Shown piece after piece: positions 1 to 9,174 of a stretch of DNA of 64,000 nucleotides. Location of the stretch: contig JAJFHQ010000064.1 of the NCBI GenBank assembly GCA_021775525.1, positions 1-64,000 of the forward strand, in the 5' to 3' direction. Made by a program: the position numbers and the translations under genes. The notes below the pieces were generated by a model. The model worked only from the letters and a program-made list of their open reading frames with translations. It was not told the DNA's origin and made no database searches. Within the stretch, counting starts at the first letter, position 1. The number at the start of each line of letters is the position of its first letter. This DNA is from Hyphomicrobiales bacterium. GTDB taxonomy: Bacteria; Pseudomonadota; Alphaproteobacteria; Rhizobiales; Methyloligellaceae.

Positions 1-1363
1 CGGGAAGAGAGAAACCGCCCCGTTTCTCGGTGGCTGTCTTGGTTTCCTGCTCGCGCTGCTTGTCTTCCTGCTCGGCCTTTTGCTTGGCGCGTTTTTGCAG
101 CGTCTCATAAGCGGAAACACGGTCGACACTTTCATCATAAACGCCATGGACGGGGCTGTCCTTGAGGACATCCTTGCGCTCTGCCTTAGTTATTGGCCCT
201 AGACGCGAGGAGGGCGGGCGCACAAGCGTGCGCTGAACAATAGAAGGATGCCCCTTTTTCTCAAGTGTTGAAACAAGCGCCTCGCCAACGCCGAGCTCCA
301 TGATGACCTGTGCTGTTTTGAAGTCCGGGTTAGGTCGGAAGGTTTCAGCTGCCGCTTTCACCGCGCGCTGCTCGCGAGGTGTAAAGGCACGAAGTGCGTG
401 CTGTATGCGGTTGCCGAGCTGGCTGGATACGGTGTCGGGTACATCAAGCGGATTCTGGGTCACGAAGTAAACGCCCACCCCCTTAGACCGGATCAGGCGC
501 ACAACCTGTTCGACCTTCTCGATGAGTGCTTTCGGCGCTTCGTCGAATAGCAGGTGCGCTTCATCGAAAAAGAAAACCAGAATCGGCTTTTCCGGATCGC
601 CAATTTCAGGAAGCTCTTCGAACAATTCCGACAGGAGCCACAGCAGAAATGTCGCGTACAGCCTTGGGGACTGCATCAGCTTGTCGGCTGCCAACACGTT
701 GATATAACCGTCGCCTTTGCGGGTTGTCCGCATCAGGTCTTTGATTTCGAGCGCGGGTTCGCCGAAGAAATGTTCACCGCCCTGCTCTTCCAGCACCAGC
801 AGGGAGCGCTGGATTGCGCCAACGGATGCTTTAGAGACATTGCCATATTCAGCCGACAGCTCCCGCGCGCGTTCAGAGACATTGACCATGAGTGCGCGCA
901 GATCCTTCAGATCGAGAATGAGAAGCCCCTCTTCATCCGCGACACGGAATGCGATGTTCAGAACACCTTCCTGGGTGTCGTTCAAATTCATAAGGCGTGA
1001 GAGCAGTAATGGTCCCATTTCGCTGACCGTCGTGCGGATGGGGTGCCCCTGTTCACCGAACAGATCCCAGAACACAGTCGGAAAGGCCTCATATTCATAG
1101 TCTTCGAATTCGATCGTCTTGGCCCGCTTCTCCAGAAAATCCTTCGAAACACCAGATGCCGCCACGCCGGACAGATCGCCCTTCACGTCAGCGCAAAACA
1201 CGGGTACGCCATGTTTTGAGAACCCTTCTGCCAATATCTGAAGTGAAACGGTCTTGCCCGTGCCCGTTGCACCAGTGATCAACCCGTGGCGGTTGGCAAG
1301 CTTCAAGAGCAGGGATTCCCTCTTGGTGCTTTTGCCAATGAATACAGTTTCGTCGTCGAGCAT
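1..1363 (-). CDS. HerA-like (DUF853) ATPase, 3' end beyond window
   Basis: Translating the minus strand from the ATG at 1363 gives an open frame that runs off the window edge, so the C-terminus is missing. It starts [12 protein letters not shown] and carries a P-loop GATGTGKT at residues 31-38, then an ADVKGDLSG segment and a Walker B-like [13 protein letters not shown] strand (DNA near 550-590). This order is that of the DUF853/COG0433 HerA-FtsK family of hexameric ATPases, which are thought to pump or remodel DNA; the precise role of DUF853 members is not established. The visible C-terminal end (1-180) is rich in Lys, Glu and Gln and probably forms a coiled coil. It is transcribed divergently from the DUF4332 gene across a 199-bp spacer that must hold both promoters. 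The family is confident, the function is not. Confidence 0.88.
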   Translation of the reverse strand, partial: MLDDETVFIGKSTKRESLLLKLANRHGLITGATGTGKTVSLQILAEGFSKHGVPVFCADVKGDLSGVAASGVSKDFLEKRAKTIEFEDYEYEAFPTVFWDLFGEQGHPIRTTVSEMGPLLLSRLMNLNDTQEGVLNIAFRVADEEGLLILDLKDLRALMVNVSERARELSAEYGNVSKASVGAIQRSLLVLEEQGGEHFFGEPALEIKDLMRTTRKGDGYINVLAADKLMQSPRLYATFLLWLLSELFEELPEIGDPEKPILVFFFDEAHLLFDEAPKALIEKVEQVVRLIRSKGVGVYFVTQNPLDVPDTVSSQLGNRIQHALRAFTPREQRAVKAAAETFRPNPDFKTAQVIMELGVGEALVSTLEKKGHPSIVQRTLVRPPSSRLGPITKAERKDVLKDSPVHGVYDESVDRVSAYETLQKRAKQKAEQEDKQREQETKTATEKRGGFSLP

Positions 1364-1562
1364 ACCGCCCCCTCGCCTGAGATAAATCCGTACCTGGTCA
1401 GTTTATCTGCGCCCGCAGAACCAGTGCAATCCTACTAAGCCATTCACACGCCAGAAGCGAGACCGGATTGCTCCCTCAACCAATCCCTTGTCCGTCATCA
1501 ATAGTATGTATACAAGTCCGGGGACTTTAGCTGAGAGCGGATTATTACGAGGAGTGCTGGAG

Positions 1563-1970
1563 ATGAGTTATCCGATCATCGACATTGAGGGGATCGGCCC
1601 TAAATACACCAAGATGCTGAAAAAAATCGGCGTCACGCAAACAAAACATCTGTTGAGCCGTGGTGCGTCCAAAAAGGGACGCGCAGAACTTGCCAAAGAG
1701 GCCGGCCTCAAGGAAACCCAGATTCTGAAATGGACAAACATGGCAGATCTGATGAGAATCCGCGGTGTTGGCGAGGAATATTCCGAACTTCTGGAGGTTG
1801 CCGGAGTTGATACGGTCAAGGAATTGCGCAACCGCAAATCCGAAAACCTCTACGAGAAAATGGCGGAAGTGAACACCAAGAAGAAGCTGGTTCGCCAGCT
1901 GCCTGGACCCAAGCAGGTAAAAGCCTGGGTGGCACACGCCAAGAAACTCAAGCCGGTGATGACTTACTAG
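1563..1970 (+). CDS. DUF4332 helix-hairpin-helix protein
   Basis: A 135-residue soluble protein. The frame is open from 1488, but the ATG at 1563 is preferred because GAGGAG (1549-1554) lies 8 nt upstream and the family begins at MSYPI. Two helix-hairpin-helix-like segments are visible, IEGIGPKYTKMLKKIGV at residues 8-24 and a second around MRIRGVGEEYSELLEVAGV, the paired layout of DUF4332. HhH motifs bind nucleic acid backbones non-specifically, so a DNA-associated role is possible, but no enzyme activity can be read. The C-terminus is Lys-rich and basic. The gene is monocistronic: it has its own ribosome site and is followed by a strong intrinsic terminator. Confidence 0.87.
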   Translation: MSYPIIDIEGIGPKYTKMLKKIGVTQTKHLLSRGASKKGRAELAKEAGLKETQILKWTNMADLMRIRGVGEEYSELLEVAGVDTVKELRNRKSENLYEKMAEVNTKKKLVRQLPGPKQVKAWVAHAKKLKPVMTY

Positions 1971-1996
1971 GTCACTGCGGCACCCAGAAAATTCAA

Positions 1997-2028
1997 AACG
2001 GCGGTTCCCCGGAGCCGCCGTTTTTTTT
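1997..2028 (+). terminator. Rho-independent terminator of the DUF4332 gene
   Basis: A GC-rich stem (ACGGCGG paired with CCGCCGT, short loop) begins about 27 nt after the stop codon and is followed directly by eight T residues. This is a textbook intrinsic terminator. It isolates the DUF4332 transcript from the acyl-CoA dehydrogenase/mutAB operon downstream. Confidence 0.9.
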
Positions 2029-2126
2029 ACGCGCGACATTTGAGCCGGGTCCAACACGCAAAAAGAATATGTTAGAAGTAGGTGGAATTTTCGAGAACAT
2101 GACGACGAACATACGGAGTATATGAG

Positions 2127-3356
2127 ATGTTCGAGTTGAGCAGAGACCGACAAGAGTTGCAATTGCGCGCCCGGGCATTTGCCGAAGCCGAACTTCCCGG
2201 CCGCGCCGCGCAGATTGATGAATCCCAGGAGTATCCCTGGGACATCGTCGAGAAACTGGCCAAGGCGGGTTTCACCGGAATGACCGTCCCGAAGGAATTT
2301 GACGGTCAGGGGCTTACCTACCTGGATACGGTTCTTGTCATCGAGGAAATGGCTAAAATTTGCGGCGTCACCGCCCGCATCGTTGTCGAGACAAATATGG
2401 GCGCCGTCGGGGCCATCATGGCCTACGGATCGCAGGAGCAAAAGGAACTCGCTGCAAGGTTGGTGCTTGAGGGTGACAAACCCGCCATCTGCATGACCGA
2501 GCCGGGTGCCGGAAGTGCACTGACTGAACTCACCACCAAGGCTGAGAAAAAGGGTGACAATTACGTTCTCAATGGCACCAAGCACTGGATTACCGGTGGC
2601 GGTGTTTCACGGCTGCACATGATCTTCGCCCGCGTTATCGAAGATGGTGAGGATCAGGGGATCGGCGGATTTATCGCACTCCGTGATGAAGATGAGGGCC
2701 TGGTGATTGGCGAGCGTGAACCCGCCATGGGTCTGCGTGGTATCCCTGAAACAATCGTTGAATTTCATGACCTCACCCTTGGTGCAGATCGCATGGTCGT
2801 TCCGCCGGAAGGTATCCGCAAGGGCTTTGCCGGCTTGATGAACGCCTATAACGGACAGCGCACGGGTGCGGCCACGGTCGCCCTCGGGATCGCAACCGGC
2901 GCTTATAATATCGCCCTCGACTATGCCAAAACGCGGGAGCAATTCGGCCGCCCAATCTGTGAATTTCAAGGCTTGCAATGGATGCTTGCCGACATGGCGA
3001 CAGCACTGGAAGCTGCCAGGTTGCTGGTGCACAAGGCGGCGACCAGCGGTGGTGAAACCGGCTTTCCGGATCCCTTGCTCGCAGCCCAGGCAAAAATCCT
3101 CGCGTCAGAAACCGCCATTACAGTGACCAATAACGCATTGCAGATCCATGGCGCCGCGGGCTATTCACGCCGCTTGCCGCTTGAGCGTATGGTGCGCGAT
3201 GCGCGCATGTTCACCATTGGCGGTGGTACGGCGCAACTTTTGAGAAACATGGTGGCGAGCCGCATTCTTGATCGGAAATTCCCGCAGAAGCGGGATGGAT
3301 ATATTGGCTGGGAAGACGCGGAAGTCCCTGGCGCCAAGCAGCGCAAGCGGGGCTAG
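2127..3356 (+). CDS. Acyl-CoA dehydrogenase homologue lacking the catalytic Glu; candidate 3-sulfinopropionyl-CoA desulfinase
   Basis: 409 residues with the whole acyl-CoA dehydrogenase fold: N-terminal helical domain (1-115), beta domain with CMTEPGAGSA (122-131) and WITGGG (154-159), and C-terminal helices with REQFGRP (270-276). GGAG lies 8 nt before the ATG. In orthodox members the base is Glu in a YEGT motif or a Glu before Arg in helix G; here these sites read IGGGT (Gly366) and NGQR (Gln244), so no base is seen at either. Arg84 falls at the same number as the sulfinate-binding arginine I recall in the Advenella 3-sulfinopropionyl-CoA desulfinase, and the overall sequence resembles that enzyme. 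Such an enzyme would yield propionyl-CoA and sulfite without net dehydrogenation. The gene sits 18 nt before mutA, which fits a propionyl-CoA supply role. The subfamily call is inference; a plain dehydrogenase with a displaced base cannot be excluded. Confidence 0.85.
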   Translation: MFELSRDRQELQLRARAFAEAELPGRAAQIDESQEYPWDIVEKLAKAGFTGMTVPKEFDGQGLTYLDTVLVIEEMAKICGVTARIVVETNMGAVGAIMAYGSQEQKELAARLVLEGDKPAICMTEPGAGSALTELTTKAEKKGDNYVLNGTKHWITGGGVSRLHMIFARVIEDGEDQGIGGFIALRDEDEGLVIGEREPAMGLRGIPETIVEFHDLTLGADRMVVPPEGIRKGFAGLMNAYNGQRTGAATVALGIATGAYNIALDYAKTREQFGRPICEFQGLQWMLADMATALEAARLLVHKAATSGGETGFPDPLLAAQAKILASETAITVTNNALQIHGAAGYSRRLPLERMVRDARMFTIGGGTAQLLRNMVASRILDRKFPQKRDGYIGWEDAEVPGAKQRKRG

Positions 3357-3374
3357 TAGACTCGGGATTAAACA

Positions 3375-5255
3375 ATGAGTGAACTGCCACTGGCTGAAGA
3401 ATTTCCCCAAGCAGATGATGAGATCTGGCGGGCTCTTGTCGACAAGGCCCTGAAGGGCGCGGATTTCGACAAGACGTTGGTCTCAACCACCCGCGACGGT
3501 CTTTCAATAAGGCCACTCTATACACGTGGAGACGAGACCGGCGCGGATAGCTCCGGCACACCGTTCACCTCGCCTTTTATTCGAGGATTTGGCGCCAATG
3601 TTTCAGATCCGCCATGGAATATCCGCCAGCTATGTGCCTCAACCGATCCGGCACAAACCAACAGTGCCATTCTGGAAGACCTTGAAGGCGGCGCCACGGC
3701 GATTGCCCTGCAAATAGCTGGGCCTGGTCAGAATGGCCTGAAACTCTCATCAGCTGATGTTTTGGGCCGCTCCCTGGATGGTGTTGCGCTTGATCTGGCG
3801 GGTGTCTGGCTTGAAGCAGGACATGGCACTGCCGCAGCCGCCTCTGCCCTTCAGAGCGTCTGGAGCAAAAATGGCATTGACGATGACAAGGCCATAGGCG
3901 GGTTCGGGGCTGACCCCCTGGGTGTCATGGCGCGCACCGGTGGACATCCACTCGCACTGGAACAGGCTCAGTCAGAAATGGCCGGGATGGCCGTCCTGAC
4001 ACATGAGCGCTACCCGCAGGTAACCGCTGTGCTCGTGGATGCCCGACCCTATCATGGAGGGGGTGGCAGCGAGGCGCAGGAGCTTGCTTGTCTGTGCGCG
4101 ACCGTGGTCGCCTATCTACGGGCGATGGAGGATGCGGGTCTTTCGCCGCAAGACGGCTTGGCGCAAGTGGAGTTCGCACTTGCGTGTGACGCGGATATGT
4201 TTGCCAATATCGCCAAGCTGCGCGCCGCCCGCGCCCTCATTGCCCGTATTGCAGATGTCTCGGGTGCTGGCGATGCCCTCCCCGGCGTGCGTCTCCATGC
4301 CATGACATCTTTCCGGATGTTTTCCCGCCTCGATCCTCATGTGAATATCCTGCGCACAACCATTGCTTCGGCAGCGGCAGCACTGGGTGGCGCAACCTCA
4401 CTCACCACATTGCCGTTCACTTTCGCAATCGGCCAGCCGGATGCTTTTGCCCGTCGCATCGCCCGAAATATCCAAATCATTTTGCAGGAAGAATCCTCGC
4501 TCGGCGCGGTTCTCGATCCCGCGGGTGGCAGCTGGTTTGTTGAAGACCATACGCACGACCTTGCGGCCAAAGCCTGGAAGCTGTTTCAGGACATCGAAGC
4601 GCAAGGCGGTATGGCGCAAGCCCTCGCCAAGGGAACCATTCAGGCGATGATTTCTGAAACAGCGGAGAAACGTGCCAGTGGAATGGCCTTGGGAAAAGAG
4701 GAGATGACCGGTGTCAATTCCTTCCCCAATCTTGGCGAAGCGAAGGTTGATACCGAGCCACACCCCCTGCCCGATGATCTTGAAGACCCGGCCATTACCG
4801 TCGAATTGATACCCTTGCGGCGCCCGGCTGAACCTTTCGAGGTGCTACGCGCAGCATCAGACGCCTGGCTGGAAGCCCACAAGGAACGTCCAAAAGCCGC
4901 ACTGATCACGCTTGGCAAGACCGGTGACCATGCGGAACGCGCAACATATGCAGAGAGCTTTTTTGCCGCCGGTGGCATTGAGACTGTCGCGGCAGAAAAT
5001 GGTGATGCCTACGATATGAGTGTGTCGCCCATCGCCTGCATCTGCACCAGTGACGATGTCTTGAAGAGCGATGGAGCCAAGACCGCCAAAGCGATCAAGA
5101 AAGCCGGAGCGGAGCGGATTTACATGGCTGGACGGCCCGGAGACTTGCGCAAGGAGCTTAAGGCGTCCGGTGTTGACGGATTTATTCACCAGGGCTGTGA
5201 TATGATTGGAACATTGGAAGAAGCCCATGATGTTTTAGGACTTAAACCTCGCTAG
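3375..5255 (+). CDS. mutA: Methylmalonyl-CoA mutase small (beta) subunit
   Basis: 626 residues. The N-terminal half follows the TIM-barrel mutase domain (PPWNIRQL near residue 80, matching RPWTIRQY in the large subunit; VLDPAGGSWFVEDHTHDLA near 380-395). The C-terminal part has the flavodoxin-like fold but no DxHxxG cobalamin motif, as expected of the non-catalytic subunit in heterodimeric mutases. It partners MutB in isomerising (R)-methylmalonyl-CoA to succinyl-CoA. The mutB ATG follows 12 nt after its stop, and the upstream acyl-CoA dehydrogenase homologue ends 18 nt before it, so the block reads as one operon. Length is normal for the family. Confidence 0.95.
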   Translation: MSELPLAEEFPQADDEIWRALVDKALKGADFDKTLVSTTRDGLSIRPLYTRGDETGADSSGTPFTSPFIRGFGANVSDPPWNIRQLCASTDPAQTNSAILEDLEGGATAIALQIAGPGQNGLKLSSADVLGRSLDGVALDLAGVWLEAGHGTAAAASALQSVWSKNGIDDDKAIGGFGADPLGVMARTGGHPLALEQAQSEMAGMAVLTHERYPQVTAVLVDARPYHGGGGSEAQELACLCATVVAYLRAMEDAGLSPQDGLAQVEFALACDADMFANIAKLRAARALIARIADVSGAGDALPGVRLHAMTSFRMFSRLDPHVNILRTTIASAAAALGGATSLTTLPFTFAIGQPDAFARRIARNIQIILQEESSLGAVLDPAGGSWFVEDHTHDLAAKAWKLFQDIEAQGGMAQALAKGTIQAMISETAEKRASGMALGKEEMTGVNSFPNLGEAKVDTEPHPLPDDLEDPAITVELIPLRRPAEPFEVLRAASDAWLEAHKERPKAALITLGKTGDHAERATYAESFFAAGGIETVAAENGDAYDMSVSPIACICTSDDVLKSDGAKTAKAIKKAGAERIYMAGRPGDLRKELKASGVDGFIHQGCDMIGTLEEAHDVLGLKPR

Positions 5256-5267
5256 GGTCTGGATAAG

Positions 5268-7430
5268 ATGAGTCAGCTACCGGATTTCACCAAAGTTGCA
5301 TTCGACACCAAGGTGGCGACATCCGCGCTTGCGACCGGTTCACCGCATGACACGCCTGAGGGCATCGCCATCAAGTCGGTCTATTCGGATGCTGACCGTG
5401 AGGGTCTTGATTTTCTCGATACGCGCCCGGGACTACCACCTTATATCCGCGGGCCTTACCCGACCATGTATGTCCAGCGTCCCTGGACCATCCGCCAATA
5501 TGCTGGCTTCTCAACTGCTGAAGACTCCAACGCCTTTTATCGGCGCAACCTGGCAGCCGGGCAACAGGGCGTCTCTATCGCCTTCGATCTCGCCACTCAC
5601 CGGGGGTATGATTCCGATCATCCACGTGTGCAGGGTGACGTGGGTATGGCCGGTGTGGCCATCGATTCCATTTACGACATGCGCACGCTTTTTGACGGCA
5701 TTCCACTGGACAAGATTTCCGTCTCCATGACCATGAACGGTGCGGTGCTACCGATCCTTGCGCTCTATATCGTGGCCGGCGAGGAACAGGGCGTGCCTGC
5801 GGAAAAACTCTCCGGCACCATTCAGAACGATATTCTCAAAGAGTTCATGGTGCGCAACACCTATATCTATCCGCCTGCTCCCTCCATGCGGATCATCTCC
5901 GACATTTTCGCCTACACAAGCACGAACATGCCGAAATTCAACTCGATCTCGATTTCCGGCTACCACATGCAGGAAGCCGGTGCGACGGCTGACCTTGAGC
6001 TTGCCTACACGCTGGCCGATGGCCTGCAATATGTGCGCAAGGGCGTCGACGCCGGCATGGACATCGATACTTTCGCCCCAAGACTCTCCTTCTTTTGGGC
6101 AATCGGCATGAACTTCTTCATGGAAATCGCCAAGATGCGTGCCGCACGTGCGCTCTGGGCAAAGCTCATCAACGAGTTTAATCCAAAGAACCCTCGCTCC
6201 TTGAGTCTTCGCACCCACTGCCAGACGAGCGGGTGGAGCCTGACCGCTCAAGATGTGTTCAACAATGTCTCGCGCACCTGCATCGAAGCCATGGCGGCAA
6301 CGCAAGGCCATACACAGTCCCTGCACACCAATGCACTTGATGAAGCACTAGCCCTGCCGACGGATTTCAGTGCCCGCATCGCTCGCAACACCCAGCTTGT
6401 GCTTCAGCAGGAATCCGGCACCACGAAGGTGATCGATCCCTGGGGCGGGAGCTACTACGTGGAGCGGCTGACGGCTGATTTGGCTGAAAAAGCCTGGGCG
6501 CACATCCAGGAAGTGGAAGAGCTTGGCGGCATGGCGAATGCCATTGAAGCAGGCATCCCGAAACTCAAGATAGAGGAAGCCGCGGCGCGGACACAGGGGC
6601 GCATCGATTCAGGCCGCCAGACCATTGTCGGTGTGAACAAGTTTCGCATGGCAAACGAGGCGGATATTGAAATTCTCAAGGTCGACAACCACGCCGTGCG
6701 CCGGCAGCAGTTTGAAAAACTGGAGCGGTTGCGGGTGGAACGTGACGAGGCGCAATGCCAGGCTGCCCTTGACGCTCTCACCAAATGCGCGGACACAGGG
6801 GATGGAAATCTTCTCGGCGCTTGTGTAGATGCGGCGCGCGCCATGGCCACAGTTGGTGAAATCTCCAGCGCCATTGAGAAGGTCTTCGGCCGGCATAGTG
6901 TAGAAGTGAAAGCTATTACCGGTGTCTATAAAGCAGAGATGGGGACCATGCAAAAATCGCTAGCACGGGTTCAGAAACTGGTCGAGACCTTTGAGACGCA
7001 TGAGGGACGCCGCCCGCGCATTCTTGTTGCCAAGGTTGGACAAGACGGCCATGACCGGGGCCAGAAGGTCATCGCCTCCGCTTTTGCCGACCTTGGCTTT
7101 GACGTGGATATAGGTGCACTGTTCCAGACGCCTGAAGAGGCCGCCCGCCAGGCCATTGAGAACGACGTGCATATAGTCGGCGTATCATCGCTCGCTGCCA
7201 GCCACCTGACGCTGGTGCCGGAACTTCGCGAAGCGCTGGAAGCTCAAGGGCGCAGCGACATCATGATCGTAGCCGGTGGCGTGATTCCGCCGCAGGACTA
7301 TGATGAACTTTATGCTGCTGGCGCCAAGGCCATCTTTGGCCCGGGTACGGTCATTGCCGACGCGGCGGCTGATCTGCTGGAAAAACTCTCCACCCAGCTG
7401 GGATTCAAGCCAAGTGCCGCGGCGGAATAA
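5268..7430 (+). CDS. mutB: Methylmalonyl-CoA mutase large (alpha) subunit
   Basis: 720 residues, the usual size. The N-terminal substrate barrel contains [20 protein letters not shown] and [14 protein letters not shown]; the C-terminal cobalamin domain carries VGQDGHDRG with the axial ligand histidine at residue 595. This is the catalytic subunit that rearranges methylmalonyl-CoA to succinyl-CoA using adenosylcobalamin. The pathway normally needs propionyl-CoA carboxylase and an epimerase, neither of which lies in this window. meaB follows 13 nt downstream. No cobalamin riboswitch was recognised upstream of the operon. Confidence 0.98.
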   Translation: MSQLPDFTKVAFDTKVATSALATGSPHDTPEGIAIKSVYSDADREGLDFLDTRPGLPPYIRGPYPTMYVQRPWTIRQYAGFSTAEDSNAFYRRNLAAGQQGVSIAFDLATHRGYDSDHPRVQGDVGMAGVAIDSIYDMRTLFDGIPLDKISVSMTMNGAVLPILALYIVAGEEQGVPAEKLSGTIQNDILKEFMVRNTYIYPPAPSMRIISDIFAYTSTNMPKFNSISISGYHMQEAGATADLELAYTLADGLQYVRKGVDAGMDIDTFAPRLSFFWAIGMNFFMEIAKMRAARALWAKLINEFNPKNPRSLSLRTHCQTSGWSLTAQDVFNNVSRTCIEAMAATQGHTQSLHTNALDEALALPTDFSARIARNTQLVLQQESGTTKVIDPWGGSYYVERLTADLAEKAWAHIQEVEELGGMANAIEAGIPKLKIEEAAARTQGRIDSGRQTIVGVNKFRMANEADIEILKVDNHAVRRQQFEKLERLRVERDEAQCQAALDALTKCADTGDGNLLGACVDAARAMATVGEISSAIEKVFGRHSVEVKAITGVYKAEMGTMQKSLARVQKLVETFETHEGRRPRILVAKVGQDGHDRGQKVIASAFADLGFDVDIGALFQTPEEAARQAIENDVHIVGVSSLAASHLTLVPELREALEAQGRSDIMIVAGGVIPPQDYDELYAAGAKAIFGPGTVIADAAADLLEKLSTQLGFKPSAAAE

Positions 7431-7443
7431 CCCACAAGCAAGA

Positions 7444-8457
7444 ATGAGCGTGAGCAACAAGCAACGCAGCGAACTCACCCTGCAGGATTATGCGGAAGGT
7501 GTGCGCTCGGGCGACCGGGTGATGCTGGCGCGCGCCATAACTCTGATTGAAAGCAAACGCGAAGAGCACCATGCGCTATCGCAGGAATTGTTGCAGTCGC
7601 TGCTATCCGATACCGGCAAAGCTTATCGCGTGGGCATCACCGGAGTACCCGGCGTTGGCAAATCAACGGCCATAGACCAGCTGGGCACAAACCTCACGGC
7701 ATCCGGTCACAAGGTTGCAGTGCTTGCAGTTGACCCCTCTTCCACCCGTTCCGGCGGCTCGGTACTTGGAGACAAGACGCGCATGCCGCGCCTGGCACAG
7801 GACGAGAGTGCTTATGTCCGCCCCTCCCCCACATCGGGCACGCTTGGCGGTGTCACGCGCAAAACGCGCGAGACCTTGGCGCTGTGTGAGGCGGCCGGGT
7901 TCGATGTTGTCCTTGTTGAGACCGTGGGCGTCGGGCAGTCGGAAACAGCCGTCGCCGAAATGGTGGATTTCTTTCTCGCACTCATGCTGCCGGGTGCCGG
8001 AGATGAATTGCAGGGCATCAAGAAAGGCATCATCGAAATCGCCGACATGATCGCCATCAACAAGGCCGATGGTGACAATGTCACCCGCGCCAAGACGGCG
8101 GCGAGCGTCTATCGGGCGGCGCTCAATATTATTGCCTCTACCAGCCCCAACTGGTCCCCTCCTGTCATCACCATTTCAGGGCTGGAGAATTTGGGTCTCG
8201 ATGAGATGTGGAACGCAATTGAGCGGCACCGCAAAACGCTCACCCGTTCGGGTGAATATGAAGAGCGCCGGCAGGCCCAGGCCGTCAAATGGATGCATGA
8301 CATGCTGGAAGACCGGTTGAAGGCGTCTCTGCGAGCCAACCAGAAGGTCGCGATGCGGCTGCCCGAAATTGAAGCCCAGATCCGGGACGGCAAGCTCACA
8401 CCGGCCCTCGGCGTGGAGGAAATCCTGGGACTTATCGGCTCCGATCCGAACGGTTAA
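7444..8457 (+). CDS. meaB: MeaB/ArgK-type G3E GTPase, mutase chaperone
   Basis: 337 residues from the ATG at 7444; the frame is open further upstream but only inside mutB. The P-loop GVPGVGKS lies at residues 67-74, followed by AVDPSSTRSGGSVLGDKTRM and VETVGVGQSE, both diagnostic of the MeaB branch of G3E GTPases, and NKADGDN as the base-recognition motif. MeaB binds the mutase, gates loading of adenosylcobalamin and removes damaged cofactor. Its place directly behind mutAB is the classical arrangement. The ribosome site is weak, which suggests coupling to mutB translation. Confidence 0.96.
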   Translation: MSVSNKQRSELTLQDYAEGVRSGDRVMLARAITLIESKREEHHALSQELLQSLLSDTGKAYRVGITGVPGVGKSTAIDQLGTNLTASGHKVAVLAVDPSSTRSGGSVLGDKTRMPRLAQDESAYVRPSPTSGTLGGVTRKTRETLALCEAAGFDVVLVETVGVGQSETAVAEMVDFFLALMLPGAGDELQGIKKGIIEIADMIAINKADGDNVTRAKTAASVYRAALNIIASTSPNWSPPVITISGLENLGLDEMWNAIERHRKTLTRSGEYEERRQAQAVKWMHDMLEDRLKASLRANQKVAMRLPEIEAQIRDGKLTPALGVEEILGLIGSDPNG

Positions 8458-8472
8458 GCTGGACTCAACACC

Positions 8473-9120
8473 ATGCCGCCCATTGAGAAAATCAAAGTCC
8501 TGGTGACTGGCTTTGGCCCTTTCCCCGGGGTCCGATCAAACCCGAGCGGGGACATGCTGGGCTTGATTGAGCGCCGACTAGTCCGGTTTGGTAACCGGGC
8601 CACACTCCAAACAGCAGTGATCCCTACAAACTGGAATGATGTGGAAACATTCACATCCGGAACACTTGCAGCATTCGACCCTGACATCGCGATTCATTTC
8701 GGAGTGCATTCGTGTGCCACGGGCCTGCGCGTTGAGAAACTTGCCCAAAATTGTACTTGCTCACAGGCAGATGCCTCAGGAAAGGGCTCACCGCGCCATT
8801 GCGTTGTGGAGAGGGCACCACGAGCCCTCAAATCCACACTCGAAACGCAAAAACTGGTGAGTAAATTAACTGCGCGCGGCCTGCCCGCTCATAGTTCCAC
8901 AAACGCCGGGCGGTATCTCTGCAACGCATTGCTGTTTGCCTCGCTCTATCAGGCCGGTGGGCGGTCTGCACCGCGCCAAACCGGTTTTATCCATATTCCG
9001 CCGTCTCGTGATAGAGCTATGCAAAAAAGCGCGGTGTTGAATGGTGCGGAACTCATCATCGGCCATTGTATTGCACGGCAAATTCACCAGAGTCTCACTA
9101 CCAAGGCATCAGGCGGTTAA
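8473..9120 (+). CDS. pcp: Pyroglutamyl-peptidase I-like cysteine peptidase (family C15)
   Basis: 215 residues beginning with the family hallmark VLVTGFGPFPGVRSNPSG. The putative catalytic triad is present as Glu88 (LRVEKLAQN), Cys150 (NAGRYLCNALLF) and His174 (GFIHIP). Family members remove N-terminal pyroglutamate from peptides in the cytoplasm. The region between residues 95 and 140 is more divergent than in well-studied enzymes and holds extra cysteines (94, 96, 110), so the substrate may differ. It starts 15 nt after meaB, so it may be in the mutase operon, though no metabolic link is apparent. Confidence 0.85.
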   Translation: MPPIEKIKVLVTGFGPFPGVRSNPSGDMLGLIERRLVRFGNRATLQTAVIPTNWNDVETFTSGTLAAFDPDIAIHFGVHSCATGLRVEKLAQNCTCSQADASGKGSPRHCVVERAPRALKSTLETQKLVSKLTARGLPAHSSTNAGRYLCNALLFASLYQAGGRSAPRQTGFIHIPPSRDRAMQKSAVLNGAELIIGHCIARQIHQSLTTKASGG

Positions 9121-9174
9121 CGTTGCTTGGTATAGCGCTTGCGTTGACCAGGCCTCAGGAAGCACAAAGGAACC

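Noticed and set aside
1545-2585. 346-codon open frame on the minus strand
   Set aside because: Antisense to the DUF4332 gene, its terminator and the start of the acyl-CoA dehydrogenase homologue; no ribosome site or family motif.
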